In this document: positions 40,051 through 51,421 of the stretch, piece by piece
Layout of the letters: every line of letters begins with the position of its first letter
Position numbering within the stretch: position 1 is the first letter of the stretch
Origin: Trichomonas vaginalis G3
Taxonomy: Eukaryota > Parabasalia > Trichomonadida > Trichomonadidae
NCBI RefSeq assembly: GCF_026262505.1
Contig: NC_067205.1
Span: forward strand, 13,950,001 to 14,014,000
Length of the DNA: 64,000 nucleotides
Direction: 5' to 3'
The notes under the pieces: model-generated
Told to the model about the DNA's origin: nothing
Databases searched by the model: none
The model's input: the letters and a program-made list of their open reading frames with translations, nothing else
Translations under genes and position numbers: made by a program

Positions 40051-41518
40051 ATGAATGCGGATGACGTAGATAGGGAAATTGTTGAAAACGGTCTCGGAAT
40101 ATATGAAATGCCAGCAGATGAGGTACAAGAAACTCCACAGGAAGAAGTTCAGATACAACCAGACATGGAAGAAATAGTTCAGCAACAACAGCTAGAAGAG
40201 CCTGAAGGAAACGAACAAGTCCTTCCTTTGGAAACTAACTTCACAGAACTAGATGAAGATTTGGAACAGCCGAAAAATCTTGACCCTCAACAAGAGTATG
40301 AGGTGAATATGGAATCTTTCCCAAGAGTCTAAGAAAGATTCGGCTGACATAGTAGAAGAATATCGAAAAATGTTTGCCGACATACAAAAGACTCCAACAC
40401 CAGATGAAAATATCCAGCATAGAATGGAAGAACTGAAAAAAAATGTACACAAATACAACAACCCTTTTACTTACGAGCATTTAACGTTCAATCTTCGGAT
40501 GAACTCGGTGAAGATAAAAGGTTAAATTTCAAGAAAACATATAGAAATGAAACATTGTTTAAAGTTCATTCAGAACCTAACCAAGATGGAAACAAACCTA
40601 CTTTTGTTTCTGCAGACGATGGAACTACAATGAGATGGGGTCATAAAGCTAACCCGGATAGGTGGTTCATAAACTTACAACCACAATTCCAAGAAGTTGT
40701 AGACGCAATGGAAGTCAATGGTGAACAAGATATAGCTGGTATTTTAAGCGCGCGCTTTAATGCCATTGAAAGATATGAAACATGCAGATATTTTGGACCA
40801 GTATGAAATGAACATGGCTGATGGAAATATAACACCTGACGTTCTAGAACATTTATCTCAAAGAACTACACAGAACCATAGAGATGGTATATTTGGTGAA
40901 GAGTTTAGAAAGAAAGTTAGGGAGAGAGAAGAAGAGAACCTATTGTACATGACCTTGCAAACGAAAGTTTACAAAATGTCATAAAAACTTACTTTGCAGA
41001 CGATGAATCGAGAAGGGATGAATATTTAAGAAAACTCAAATGGACAGTACCAAATGAAATGTTAGTATTGAAAAACATGTTCCTTGACAAAATAAAACCA
41101 ACTACAGAAATAAACGACGCAAGACTGAAAGATTGGTAAAAGCTTTCCCATTCACAAAAGATATAGTTGGTAACATGGAAAGAAAACCAGAATGGCTACA
41201 AAAACATATATTTGGAAACGAGCATATTCCATATGGACAGCACTGTTTGAAGAGCTTTGAACCTGAAACTCAGGAAAAGAGTCATGCAAACAATAAAGGA
41301 AGACTCAAATACAAACTATGACAAACTCTTTCTAGATATAGGTTACCTGAGATGGGCGACCAGAGCCAAAAGGCAAAAAAGGCATGGAAATTTGCAACAT
41401 ACTAGATGAACATAATGCAAAAGATGCAACAACTTCAAGCAGAGGGCAATGAAGGAAAAGAAGAGTTAAAAATCAGTCAGGAACAAAGTAAAGCTTGGTC
41501 CACGTGGGTTCTATTATG
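40051..41518 (+). pseudogene. Acidic/Gln-rich nuclear protein (fossil, broken)
   Basis: Counterpart of 6677-8233 with the same ATGA junction to the preceding frame. Strongly decayed in the second half; the basic nuclear-signal region is not recognisable here. Confidence 0.55.
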
Positions 41519-41558
41519 ACATATAAATCCAACTATTCTATATTTTTACTCATATGAA

Positions 41559-43157
41559 ATGTACGCCGCTCAGAATATAACGCCAACAGTTTTGGATGCC
41601 ATGAACGGAAATGTTTCCGAATGGTATAACGAATGCGACAATGCCATTAGAAGGTCAGAAATAGTTCCTGGAACTTACGAATATACAACTGCTGTTTCTT
41701 ATGGAAACGTAGGTGAGTTTGGAGAAGGTTCTTCAACAACAGTAGATATTGCTTGCGACAGGTTTCATATAATTTCTATTGACAACTCTTTTCTTATACG
41801 TGGAACAAGACATTGAAATAAAACCTTCTGCCAAGTTGTCTGAAAAGGTTGCAATGGAATTTTCTATGTCGGATACCAATATGCTCCAGAAGTTTTCATG
41901 GGATATAAGATATTTCTAACTCTGACTTAGTTCAAACAGTAACATGGGCAAACTATGAATGGTTCGCTTTGAGAAACTCAGTACAACCACAAGCTAGAGA
42001 ACAAACAGACCAGTATGCAACTATTGAGAAAATAAGAAGACTTGACCCTAACGTTCCAGGAGTTTATGTTAACCTTTCTGGACAAACTGCAGCAGCAGTA
42101 ACCAAAGTAAAATTGAAACTTAGAGTTCCTTTGTCATCTTTCCTCATCTTCAGGTTTTTAAGATACTTGCCAAACTGGGCAGGAAAAATTTCTATAGAAC
42201 TTACTCCAAGCAAAAATAACTTAGTCATTGCACCAACACAAGACCCATTCACTCTTACAGACGTAAAGGGAACAAATCAAACGTCATTCGCCGACTTTTG
42301 CAAAGACAAAGTTGACTTAGACTTTGGTTTCTCAAACCTCAACTGAAGTAAACTATTATTTCAATGCTGCTGGAACTGCTTGGACCCAGTTAAGTTCACA
42401 TGCGAAAAGTTTGAATGCAAGAGAATAGAAAGCAGACTTGCAGTCTATATGTTGGACCCAGATATTTCAAATGCTTTAGCTGCAAATATATTGCAGTTCC
42501 ACTTATGTTCCCTATACACCAAATATCTGTCAAAGACTTTGCAGGTGAAGTTGGAAACCAAAGTGCTGACCCAGGTGCAAGAACAGATATTGCTTTAACA
42601 ACTGCAATGAAACATGCAGATACTATGTTTGTACTGTTCAGACGAACTATAAATGACTATTCTTGTTTCTACAACCCTGGTATTAAATATCATATAACAT
42701 AGATGGCAAATACTATCCAAGAGAAGAATATTCTACAGTTGAGGATATGAGGTCATACAACTTGACATTAGATGCTATGAACTTTAACAACAACTTCACA
42801 ACAACCATAAACCCTGAAATGCAAAGTTCTATTATGCCATATGTGAAAGTATGGACTCATACAGGAGGTCAAAAAACTCAATATACAAATGGAGACCGTT
42901 CAAACTTTTGGCTTGGCATTCCATTTGCTGACTCAGAAGACTTTATGGGTGGTATTTCAACTGTTGGTACAGTTCAAATACAATATACTGGTGACAGAGA
43001 CGGTCCAGATGAATTGAAAGCAAAGAAGTTTACAAAACCAATAGCACTTTTCACGGAAGATGCTCTTTTGAAGATTCGTTCGATGAAACCTGCTGGGGCT
43101 CCTCAGATTGGTATAACGACAGCTTCCATCGAGCAGATTTTGGCAGCAGGTCAGTAA
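41559..43157 (+). pseudogene. Major capsid protein candidate (fossil, broken)
   Basis: Counterpart of 8273-9880, very similar along its length, with a local difference near 42250-42290 (FTLTDVKGTNQTSFADFCK against the A sequence) that looks like allelic variation of a surface loop. Broken. Upstream TCTATATTTTTACTCATATGAA as in A. Confidence 0.7.
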
Positions 43158-43467
43158 GTTGTTCTTGAACTGACTTCTCTCCGTCAAATATTGACAGTAC
43201 GCCAGTTTTGATAATATTGTATTAAAACTTACCTTTAGAAATATCGGTCAGTTTTGTTGTTATATTTTTGTCAACGTCAAGAACTTTCACCATTTCAGTT
43301 ATACCAACTTTCTTTGCTTTATGAAAATATTTTGGTTCAGCAAAGACTGCTATTCTATAACATTTTCCATTGTTTGTGTAAAGAACTACTCTGTCAATGA
43401 ACTTGTATTGTTTGTGTGTGTAAACTTTGTTCTGCTTCAATTCGAAGAGATACTCGAATACGTCCAT
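43050..43467 (-). pseudogene. Small antisense-overlapping protein (fossil, broken)
   Basis: Counterpart of 9774-10193; shares MDxFxYLxELKQNKVYTHK and the 18-bp divergent start spacing. Confidence 0.45.
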
Positions 43468-43485
43468 CTTTTTATTCTAAGTAAA
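43468..43485. promoter_or_regulatory. 18-bp bidirectional start region
   Basis: TTTTTATTCTAAGTAAA, identical to 10194-10211. Confidence 0.55.
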
Positions 43486-44066
43486 ATGTCATTTCCGAAA
43501 AATAGAAGCGTAAGTGTTTCAAAAGGTTTAATGGCGGTGGCAGATGTGAAGTTAAATTCACCAACTCAAACAAACAGTCAAAGTGTTGTTGTCAATGTCA
43601 AAGAAAGAGATGTTGAAGTGGGGAAACCATACGAAGACGAAGATGGTATAACAATAGTTCCTGTAAAAGAACAACCAACATACCCTGAAGTTAGCAGAGA
43701 CTTAAGTTCTGTTGCAGATATTCGAAATGACTACCAACAACTTAAAGACAAACTTAAAACTCAGGAGAAGATTTGTCAGCTTTGGGTATAATGTTAAACT
43801 TGGTCGAACACAACCCTGTAAAAGTGAACTCATATGTCATTGCACCTCATGAAATTTTGAAAGAACTATTGAAACTTTTGACAGAGGCAGACGATATAAA
43901 CATCAAAGAAATAGAACCCGACGTTAGTTGCTGTGGTGTTTCATATAATGTCATTGACAAGATATACGTTATGAAAGGAGGTGAAACGTTGAACTTAAAA
44001 TATAGTTTCCCAGACGTCATAAAAATATTTGACGACCACAACATTTCATTAAAATTTACTTGCTAA
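43486..44066 (+). pseudogene. Unknown Polinton protein with coiled coil (fossil, broken)
   Basis: Counterpart of 10212-10790 with near-identical sequence; broken. Confidence 0.5.
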
Positions 44067-44070
44067 GTAA

Positions 44071-44910
44071 ATGGCAGAAGACATAGTGGTTTATACTATT
44101 ACGACTAAAAACCCTGAGTCATATAATTCTATAACAACAAACTTACAAAGTCCTCAAGGACGATATTGTAAACTGACCTTAAACACGATGACGACTAAAG
44201 CCTGTTTTGCTCTTTTGACACCAGAAGACTTTGTTGTTGTGAATGGTAAAAAATACTTCTTTGAAGATACTTACTCAGATATACCACCAACAGGTTTTGT
44301 TGACTTATTTAATACTTTAAGGACGGATGTAACATGTGCTGCAACTAGAGCAGGTTTCATTATGTTTGGATGTCCGACTGAGTTTACTATAAACGATATG
44401 AGCTATAATACAAAACTTATATCTGGTTTTTACTACCAACAGTTTCCTATAACAGGAAAAGGTGTCATACAAGGAATGTCTGTTCCATTGACTTTAAGTA
44501 CACCAATCTTATATATTGTTTCAAACTTAGGTTCAAAGTGTTATTCGAATGTCGACAGAAACTACTATGACCAAAAGATACTCATGCGTATAAACAACAC
44601 TTTCTCTGCTGGTTTGCCTATTGTTCATTCGAATGCAGAGTTTTCAGCTTTAGTAAACTCAAACACTTTAGCAAACATAAACTTAACCTTAGTTGACGCA
44701 AACTTTGTTCCTGTAAAACTTTTATGTCCTATGTATTTGTCAATGACGGCAGAAAGTTTCGAATTGGAAGATGCAACTGGTGAAAGTATTGTACTACAAG
44801 AACAACTTCAACAACAAATAGCTCAAGAACAACAAATGCAACAAATGGAACAAATGGAACAAATGCAACAACAAAGTCAAGAAAAAAAAATATTTTTTTT
44901 ATTTTTATAA
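44071..44910 (+). CDS. Minor capsid (penton-like) candidate
   Basis: 279 residues, open. Same beta-rich body as 10795-11592; the Gln-rich tail is longer (MEQMEQMQQQSQ) and ends FLFL by reading into the T-rich leader of the next gene, which starts 2 bp later. Length variation confined to the Gln/Met repeat suggests a flexible tail. Confidence 0.5.
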   Translation: MAEDIVVYTITTKNPESYNSITTNLQSPQGRYCKLTLNTMTTKACFALLTPEDFVVVNGKKYFFEDTYSDIPPTGFVDLFNTLRTDVTCAATRAGFIMFGCPTEFTINDMSYNTKLISGFYYQQFPITGKGVIQGMSVPLTLSTPILYIVSNLGSKCYSNVDRNYYDQKILMRINNTFSAGLPIVHSNAEFSALVNSNTLANINLTLVDANFVPVKLLCPMYLSMTAESFELEDATGESIVLQEQLQQQIAQEQQMQQMEQMEQMQQQSQEKKIFFLFL

Positions 44911-44912
44911 AA

Positions 44913-46148
44913 ATGTACAGAATAGACGTTTCAGATTTTTATGACTTCCAAGCGTTCAGAAATATGTGTCCATTTAGAGACTATAACAAAGCAGTCGAGA
45001 ATTTGAAACGTTTAGTCATTTATGTTGACTCTGCCCCAGAATGTTATGTTATGAAAGAATGGGATGTTGTCTTTAACAAACCAAGAGCAACCATAGTTTC
45101 AGAACAAGAATGTAGACAGAAACTTAAGAAAATAAAAGTTGTACAAGTTGGCATGAAGATGTTAGATGCTTGGGATATCTTATTGTCAAAGTTAGAAGAT
45201 TTTTCAGTTCGTGGTATAAAGTTCTATACACCATCTCCAAACTTCTATTCTATCTTCACTGGATATAAATACGAACAAGTAGAATGGAAAGAAAATGTTT
45301 ATAGAAGCTTGGTTAGACCATGTCAAAGAAATTATATGCAATGGAAACGAAAGAGTCTATGAGTATATCTTATGTTGGTTTGCAAACATCTTACAACATC
45401 CAAGTGCTAAAAATGAAACTGCTCTCATTATAATTGGAAAACAAGGAACTGGTAAGAACACTTTCTTTACAGATATCTTATGCAAACTGTTAGAGGGCTA
45501 TTCGAACCCGAATATGACAAACTTAGAAAACATCTGCGGTAAATTTAACTCTTCAATAGAGAATATGAAACTTATAGTATGTAACGAACTTCAAAGTATA
45601 GATACAACAAAGGTTTTAAACTCAGATGCTTTGAAGAGTCTTATAACAGACAAAGTTGGAGTTGTTGAAAGAAAGTATAGAGACCAAAGAGTTTGTGAAA
45701 ATGTTGCAAACTTCGTCATGGTTTCAAACAATGTTGTTCGATGAAGTTAGAAAGTTCTGACAGAAGATATGTAGTTGTCAGAACGTCAGATTCTCATATG
45801 CAAGATACAGAATATTTTGACGACTTAGCAGAAACTTTGACACCTAACTTTTACAACCACTTGTTCTCATATTTCATGACATTAGATATTTCAAAGTTCA
45901 ATCCAAGACAAATTCCACATACCGAAGAAAGACAAACATTGTTAGAAGCAAACAAGAGTGTATATGAACTGTTTATAGATGAGACTAACTTTGAGTGTTT
46001 AGATGAAAGGTCATTGTACGATGAATATAAACAATATTGTCAAGAATATGGTTATATGGCAGCGTCTAAACGAACATTCTTGGCAAATGTCAAAAATCTT
46101 TTAGATGTTCAGAATGGCGTATATACAAAGAAAATTTTTTCTGAGTAA
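44913..46148 (+). pseudogene. SF3 (D5-like) helicase (fossil, broken)
   Basis: Counterpart of 11623-12858, with GKQGTGKN and SSDRRYVV motifs visible. Broken. Confidence 0.75.
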
Positions 46149-46183
46149 ATTTTAAAAAAATATTTTTTTATCCGATAGAAAAG

Positions 46184-46603
46184 ATGACGAAATATATTTC
46201 AGTCAACAAATATATGTCAGGACTTAAAGAAGAACTAGACCCATTCATATATTTGAATGTTTACTTCTACCATTTTGAAAAGTCTACATTTGACAAAGTT
46301 TGGAACATCGAACCAGTTAAGTTTGCTATTGTGACTAAAAATGGTGCGAAATTTGAAGACTTAGACATAGAAGGTTTGTTAGCAGTCAAAGAAAATTTTG
46401 ACAGAAGGTTCTCAAACCTTAAAGAAGGCAAAGCATACAAACTTGTTATACCTTATGAACCAAAGAAAGCAGACGACTATGAATATTATGAGTCTAAGAT
46501 AGTTGAAGTTCAAGGTAAATTGGGTAAAAAGATTTTAGAGTCTAAGCCAGTGTTTGCTCCTAAAGAGGAAGAGAACATTGACATTGACCCAGAAATGTTC
46601 TAA
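46184..46603 (+). CDS. Conserved small acidic-tailed protein
   Basis: 139 residues, open, same length as 12893-13312 with about a dozen substitutions, many conservative. See that entry; possible single-strand DNA-binding role is inference. Confidence 0.55.
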   Translation: MTKYISVNKYMSGLKEELDPFIYLNVYFYHFEKSTFDKVWNIEPVKFAIVTKNGAKFEDLDIEGLLAVKENFDRRFSNLKEGKAYKLVIPYEPKKADDYEYYESKIVEVQGKLGKKILESKPVFAPKEEENIDIDPEMF

Positions 46604-46619
46604 AAATAAAATTTTATTT

Positions 46620-47073
46620 TTACATGTCATATCTCACCTTCTCTGGAACTGGTTCAGGTTCTTTCTTCTCTTCTTCTACTTTCTTTTCTTTCTTTCTCTC
46701 TTCTTCTTCTTCTCTGGTGGAGTTATGTCAAATTTCTCAGAACCATATTTATGTAAAAGTTCTTTGTCCTTTAATAGCTCATCTATTCTGTTTTCTATTT
46801 CATCTTCAAGAACAGCGCATGTGCCTTCTTTGCATTCTAAGAATTTTGTTGGACTTCATCTTTCCAATCGGCGTCATCTCTGTCAACAAGTCTGTCATTG
46901 ACAAATTTTAAGACTGCTCTTTGTAATGTTTTATGGTTCTTGTCATATTCCCAGAAACAGAACTTTAGAACAAATTCACCTTTCTTGTTTACACTATGTA
47001 AGATTTTATGGTCGACAGAAGTTTTAGAGTCGAAAAGCTTGTCTCGAATATAGATAGCGAAATCGCTAGACAT
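46620..47073 (-). pseudogene. Small Lys/Glu-tailed protein (fossil, broken)
   Basis: Counterpart of 13329-13780. The N-terminal part MSSDFAIYIRDKLFDSKTSV and FCFWEYDKNHKTLQRAVLKF is clearer here. Divergent from the ATPase gene. Confidence 0.5.
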
Positions 47074-47109
47074 TTTCTAAAAGATAAAAATTTTAATTTT
47101 TCTAAAAAT

Positions 47110-47984
47110 ATGTTAGAAAAAAGTTTGCTGACATTGACAAGAAATTTGAGAATGTTTTGAAAGAAGAACAAGAGGAAGTTGGAAAATGCTCAGATAAAAC
47201 CCATACATGACAAGTTCTTATTTGCTCAGAATGGTATAACAGGTCTAATCGCACCACCTGGGTCGGGCAAGACTTTCACTTATCTTAAAATGGCTGCACA
47301 ACAACAAGAACTAGATGAGAAGAACCCATTCTATGAGTTAGTTGTCATTTGTAGTACTTCTGGTCAATTTGACCAAACCGTCAATTCGTTCAAAGATATT
47401 ATAAAGAAGTCTAAGTTAGTATGTATAAAAGACTCTGAGTTGTTAGATTGGATAAAGAAGTACAAAGAAGAGTTTTGAAGTACAATGCTATAAATGAGTA
47501 TATAAATTCGAAGTTTAAAGACCCAAATGAGGAAATGCAGAGAATATTAGAGAAGAAACACTTCAGAAACAAACAGAAAGAGATAGAATACATTTCGAAG
47601 AAATTGCAATCTTACGATTGGAAGACTTACCCTCACAGATGTCTTCTTATCTTAGATGATTTCGCCTCTCATCCTTTGTTAAAGAACAGAGAACAAGACA
47701 TGTGTCGAATTCTTAAGAAACTTAGGCACTTTAACATCTCAGTTGTCATTTGTGTACAGACAGCAAAGAGTTTAAGTAAGGATGTTAAAAGAATACTTAC
47801 TGATATCATACTTTTCCCTGGATTGTCCGAAGACGATTTCATGGAACTTATGAAAGAGTCCATGGCAGGTAAGTTTGACAGACATGAACTATGGGAGAAG
47901 TACAAAGTCATACAAGACCCTCATACTTCTTTCAGAATTCACATCTACGCGAACAAAGTTCAAATTGTAAAAAGTCAAGCTTGA
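47110..47984 (+). pseudogene. A32/FtsK-like packaging ATPase (fossil, broken)
   Basis: Counterpart of 13817-14688. APPGSGKT and CLLILDDF are visible and the C-terminal GLSEDDFMELMKESMAGKF region is clear. Broken. Confidence 0.75.
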
Positions 47985-47994
47985 AAAATAAAGA

Positions 47995-48077
47995 GTTTTA
48001 GTCTTAGTCTGTTGTGGTGCTGGGGCTGTCGGTTCTTCTGGCTTTGGAAGGCATTCAGGAAGAGGAACGTCGGACAT
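47995..48077 (-). pseudogene. Remnant of the Pro/Gln-rich gene (fossil)
   Basis: Starts MSDVPLPECLPKPEEPTAPA like the gene at 17360-17692 and borders a 21-bp tandem array in the same relative position. Confidence 0.5.
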
Positions 48078-48094
48078 TCGTTTGTGTCTTAACC

Positions 48095-50015
48095 GTCTTT
48101 GTTCTGAAACAATATAATATTGTCTTGAAAAAGTACAACATTGTCTTGAAAAAGTACAACATTGTCTTGAAAAAGTACAACATTGTCTTGAAAAAGTACA
48201 ACATTGTTCTGAAAAAGTACAACATTGTTCTGAAAAAGTTCAAGACTTGTTCTGAAAAAGTACAGCCGTACTCAAATTTGAGAGACATTGTACTGAATTT
48301 ATACAACATTGTTCTGAAAAAGTACAATATTGTACTGAATTTATACAACATTGTCTTGAAAAAGTACAACATTGTCTTGAAAAAGTACAATATTGTCTTG
48401 AAAAAGTACAACATTGTACTGAATTTATACAACATTGTCTTGAAAAAGTACAACATTGTTCTGAAAAAGTACAACATTGTTCTGAAAAAGTTCAAGACTT
48501 GTTCTGAAAAAGTACAGCCGTACTCAAATTTGAGAGACATTGTACTGAATTTATACAACATTGTTCTGAAAAAGTACAATATTGTACTGAATTTATACAA
48601 CATTGTCTTGAAAAAGTACAACATTGTCTTGAAAAAGTACAATATTGTCTTGAAAAAAAGTACAAATTGTACTGAATTTATACAACATTGTCTTGAAAAA
48701 GTACAACATTGTTCTGAAAAAGTACAACATTTTCTGAAAAAGTTCAAGACTTGTTCTGAAAAAGTACAGCCGTACTCAAATTTTGAGAGACATTGTACTG
48801 AATTTATACAACATTGTTCTGAAAAAGTAAATATTGTACTGAATTTATACAACATTGTCTGAAAAAGTACAACATTGTCTTGAAAAAGTACAATATTGTC
48901 TTGAAAAAGTACAACATTGTACTGAATTTATACAACATTGTCTTGAAAAAGTACAACATTGTCTTGAAAAAGTACAACATTGTTCTGAAAAAGTTCAAGA
49001 CTTGTTCTGAAAAAGTACAGCCGTACTCAAATTTGAGAGACATTGTACTGAATTTATACAACTTTGTTCTGAAAAAGTACAATATTGTACTGAATTTATA
49101 AACATTGTCTTGAAAAAGTACAACATTGTCTTGAAAAGTACAATATTGTCTTGAAAAAGTACAACATTGTACTGAATTTATACACATTGTCTTGAAAAAG
49201 TAAACATTGTTCTGAAAAAGTACAACATTGTTCTGAAAAGTTCAAGACTTGTTCTGAAAAAGTACAGCCGTACTCAAATTTGAGAGACATTGTACTGAAT
49301 TTATACAACATTGTTCTGAAAAAGTACAATATTGTACTGAATTTATACAACATTGTCTTGAAAAAGTCAACATTGTCTTGAAAAAGTACAATATGTCTTG
49401 AAAAGTACAACATTGTACTGAATTTATACAACATTGTCTTGAAAAAGTACAAATTGTCTTGAAAAAGTACAACATTGTTCTGAAAAAGTTCAAGACTTGT
49501 TCTGAAAAAGTACAGCCGTACTCAAATTTGAGAGACATTGTACTGAATTTATACAACATTGTACTGAATTTATACAATTGTTCTGAAAAGTACAATATTG
49601 TACTGAATTTATACAACATTGTCTTGAAAAAGTACAACATTGTTCTGAAAAAAGTTCAAGACTTGTTCTGAAAAAGTACAGCCGTACTCAAATTTGAGAG
49701 ACATTGTACTGAATTTATACAACATTGTACTGAATTTATACAACATTGTTCTGAAAAAGTACAATATTGTACTGAATTTATACAACATTGTACTGAATTT
49801 ATACAACATTGTTCTGAAAAAGTACAATATTGTACTGAATTTATACAACATTGTTCTGAAAAAGTACAATATTGTACTGAATTTATACAACATTGTACTG
49901 AATTTATACAACATTGTTCTGAAAAAGTACAATATTGTACTGAATTTATACAACATTGTCTTGAAAAAGTACAACATTGTCTTGAAAAAGTACAAGTATT
50001 GTTCTGAAGCAGTGC
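48095..50015. repeat. 21-bp tandem array (GAAAAAGTACAACATTGT unit, family 2)
   Basis: About 90 units, ~1.9 kb. Unit variants are CTTGAAAAAGTACAACATTGT, TCTGAAAAAGTACAACATTGT and ACTGAATTTATACAACATTGT. A marker segment CAGCCGTACTCAAATTTGAG recurs at ~48263, 48515, 48767, 49018, 49266, 49513 and 49679, giving a higher-order repeat of ~250 bp (12 x 21). Both strands show long frames (VLKKYNI and LYFFKTM repeats) because 21 is divisible by three; these are not genes. Same divergent gene junction as the array 17737-17985 in A. Confidence 0.9.
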
Positions 50016-50016
50016 A

Positions 50017-50110
50017 ATGACCGACATAGACCCAGAAGGATTTGACAAGGCAATTTACCATCTAGAGCTACATGAGCCATCTTTGGTGTCAAGCTTGAAA
50101 AATAAATGGT
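50017..50110 (+). pseudogene. Start of the array-linked gene (fossil fragment)
   Basis: MTDIDPEGFDKAIYHLELHE resembles the first residues of the product of 17987-18352. It runs into the 3' end of the KilA-N gene. Confidence 0.45.
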
Positions 50111-50114
50111 TCAT

Positions 50115-50894
50115 TTACTCTTCCTCTTTGAAGTTGTCAAAATACTCTGTTATTTTTTCCTTTAACAATGGCAAATCTTCTTTGAATGTAAGTATTGTAC
50201 AACCTTTCATATCATAGTGTGTTTGAGGTAACGTATCTTGAACTATCTGTTTAACATCTTCATTTGGTGTCATTGAAATCGGTAAGTTTTCGCGATAGAA
50301 CCAATTTCTGTCAGATTTGTAAATCTTAGCAAGGTCGTAAAAGCTTTTGTTGTTTCTTCTGACTAAATGCAACATAACCATATCTCTGTCTTCTTCATTT
50401 TCCATCTCTTCAGTGTAAATCATATACTTATAGTTCTTTTCCTTTCCTTTTGGTACCGAACGTGGTATTCTTTTCTGTATGTTTTTGTCTTCTTTCATCA
50501 TATCTTCTCTCTGCTTTGTACAAAGTTCGTCAAGAAGTTTACAAACATACCATGCATAGCGAGGTGAAGCCCACATTGCTATTGAACTAACTAGGAACTT
50601 ATGAACATATATACCTTTTAGATGCGATGGTAAGTTTTGTCTGTCTTGGTACATCTTTTTAAGTTCTTCATGTTCAAACTCACTGAGGAGTTCATGAGTG
50701 CTATTTAATTCAAACCAGTCTTGTGGTTTCTTGGTATCTGGAGCAAAACATGCTGTCAAAATACTTTGCATTTGGTACATGTCATCTTTGACCGAACGAA
50801 TGAGACGTAACTGTTTGTTAAACTGAACCCACTCGTATTCTTCATTTATGGCTTCATGAACGATAGCAGTTGTTGTGTTCTCTGTTGTTGACAT
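50115..50894 (-). CDS. KilA-N domain DNA-binding protein
   Basis: 259 residues from the ATG at 50894. Same architecture as 14704-15543: KKPQDWFELN, GIYVHKFLVSSIAMWASP, AWYVCKLLDEL, and an almost identical C-terminal domain. The stretch between the two (LLSEFEHEELKKMYQDRQNL) differs strongly from A, so the recognition part diverges faster than the rest. Module M6 and the shared leader are upstream. Confidence 0.75.
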   Translation of the reverse strand: MSTTENTTTAIVHEAINEEYEWVQFNKQLRLIRSVKDDMYQMQSILTACFAPDTKKPQDWFELNSTHELLSEFEHEELKKMYQDRQNLPSHLKGIYVHKFLVSSIAMWASPRYAWYVCKLLDELCTKQREDMMKEDKNIQKRIPRSVPKGKEKNYKYMIYTEEMENEEDRDMVMLHLVRRNNKSFYDLAKIYKSDRNWFYRENLPISMTPNEDVKQIVQDTLPQTHYDMKGCTILTFKEDLPLLKEKITEYFDNFKEEE

Positions 50895-50963
50895 ATCTGT
50901 CTTTACATACAAAATAAAAAAAATATTTTATAAAAAACTAGCGTTATTTTTTCTGTCTTAAGG
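50895..50963 (-). promoter_or_regulatory. Shared KilA-N-type leader
   Basis: CTTAAGACAGAAAAAATAAC...TTTGTATGTAAAGACAG leader, as before 15543, followed upstream by module M6. Confidence 0.6.
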
Positions 50964-51007
50964 AAATTCATGAAATTTGGTCATTTTTTTCAGCAAAAAT
51001 ATATTTT

Positions 51008-51056
51008 AGGTGAAGAGGTGAGATTTCACCTGTTTTTTCACCTCTTTTTTCACCTC
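51008..51056. repeat. Module M6 (GGTGA type, forward)
   Basis: TTAGGTGAAGAGGTGAGATT, then TTTCACC, TTTCACC and TTTCACC units; ends CACCTCATGAATTTTCATG. Confidence 0.75.
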
Positions 51057-51078
51057 ATGAATTTTCATGATTTCATCG

Positions 51079-51205
51079 TAAATGTTTTGTCAAGACTTCT
51101 TCGTATATGTTTTGTCAAGACTTCTTCGTATATGTTTTGTCAAGACTTCTTCGTATATGTTTTGTCAAGACTTCATCGTATATGTTTTGTCAAGACTTTA
51201 ATCGT
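51079..51205. repeat. 25-bp tandem array, internal
   Basis: About five units of CGTATATGTTTTGTCAAGAC plus TTCTT. The same 25-bp unit is found in inverted orientation at 60866-61015 next to the right TIR. Lies between modules M6 and M7. Confidence 0.85.
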
Positions 51206-51237
51206 CAATGAGTGTAAAACAGACAAAAATATATTTT

Positions 51238-51285
51238 AGGGTAGAAGGGTATATCTACCCCGTTTTCTACCCTCATTTCTACCCC
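51238..51285. repeat. Module M7 (GGTAGA type, forward)
   Basis: AGGGTAGAAGGGTATATCTA with further TCTACCC and CTACCCC half-sites. Adjacent to the internal 25-bp array; M12 with the terminal array is its inverted partner of the same type. Confidence 0.75.
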
Positions 51286-51367
51286 ATATGTCCTTACTGA
51301 AAAAGTATGTGTTCCATATGTCATTTTACTCAGAATTTTGTTGCTGAATTCAATAAAAATATATTTT

Positions 51368-51415
51368 AGGTGAAGAGGTGAGATTTCACCTCTTTTTTCA
51401 CCTCTTTTTTCACCT
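51368..51415. repeat. Module M8 (GGTGA type, forward)
   Basis: TTAGGTGAAGAGGTGAGATT, then three TCACC half-sites; 3' flank GTTATTTTATAAGCGTTTTA. Directly 3' of the gene 51422-52334. M9 is its inverted partner of the same type. Confidence 0.75.
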
Positions 51416-51421
51416 GTTATT

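Noticed and set aside
48095-50015. CRISPR array.
   Set aside because: No unique spacers, units are directly adjacent, and the host is a eukaryote.
48014-50061. Long repetitive frames on both strands of the 21-bp array (VLKKYNI and LYFFKTM repeats).
   Set aside because: They exist on both strands only because the unit length is a multiple of three; composition is that of the repeat and there is no gene context.
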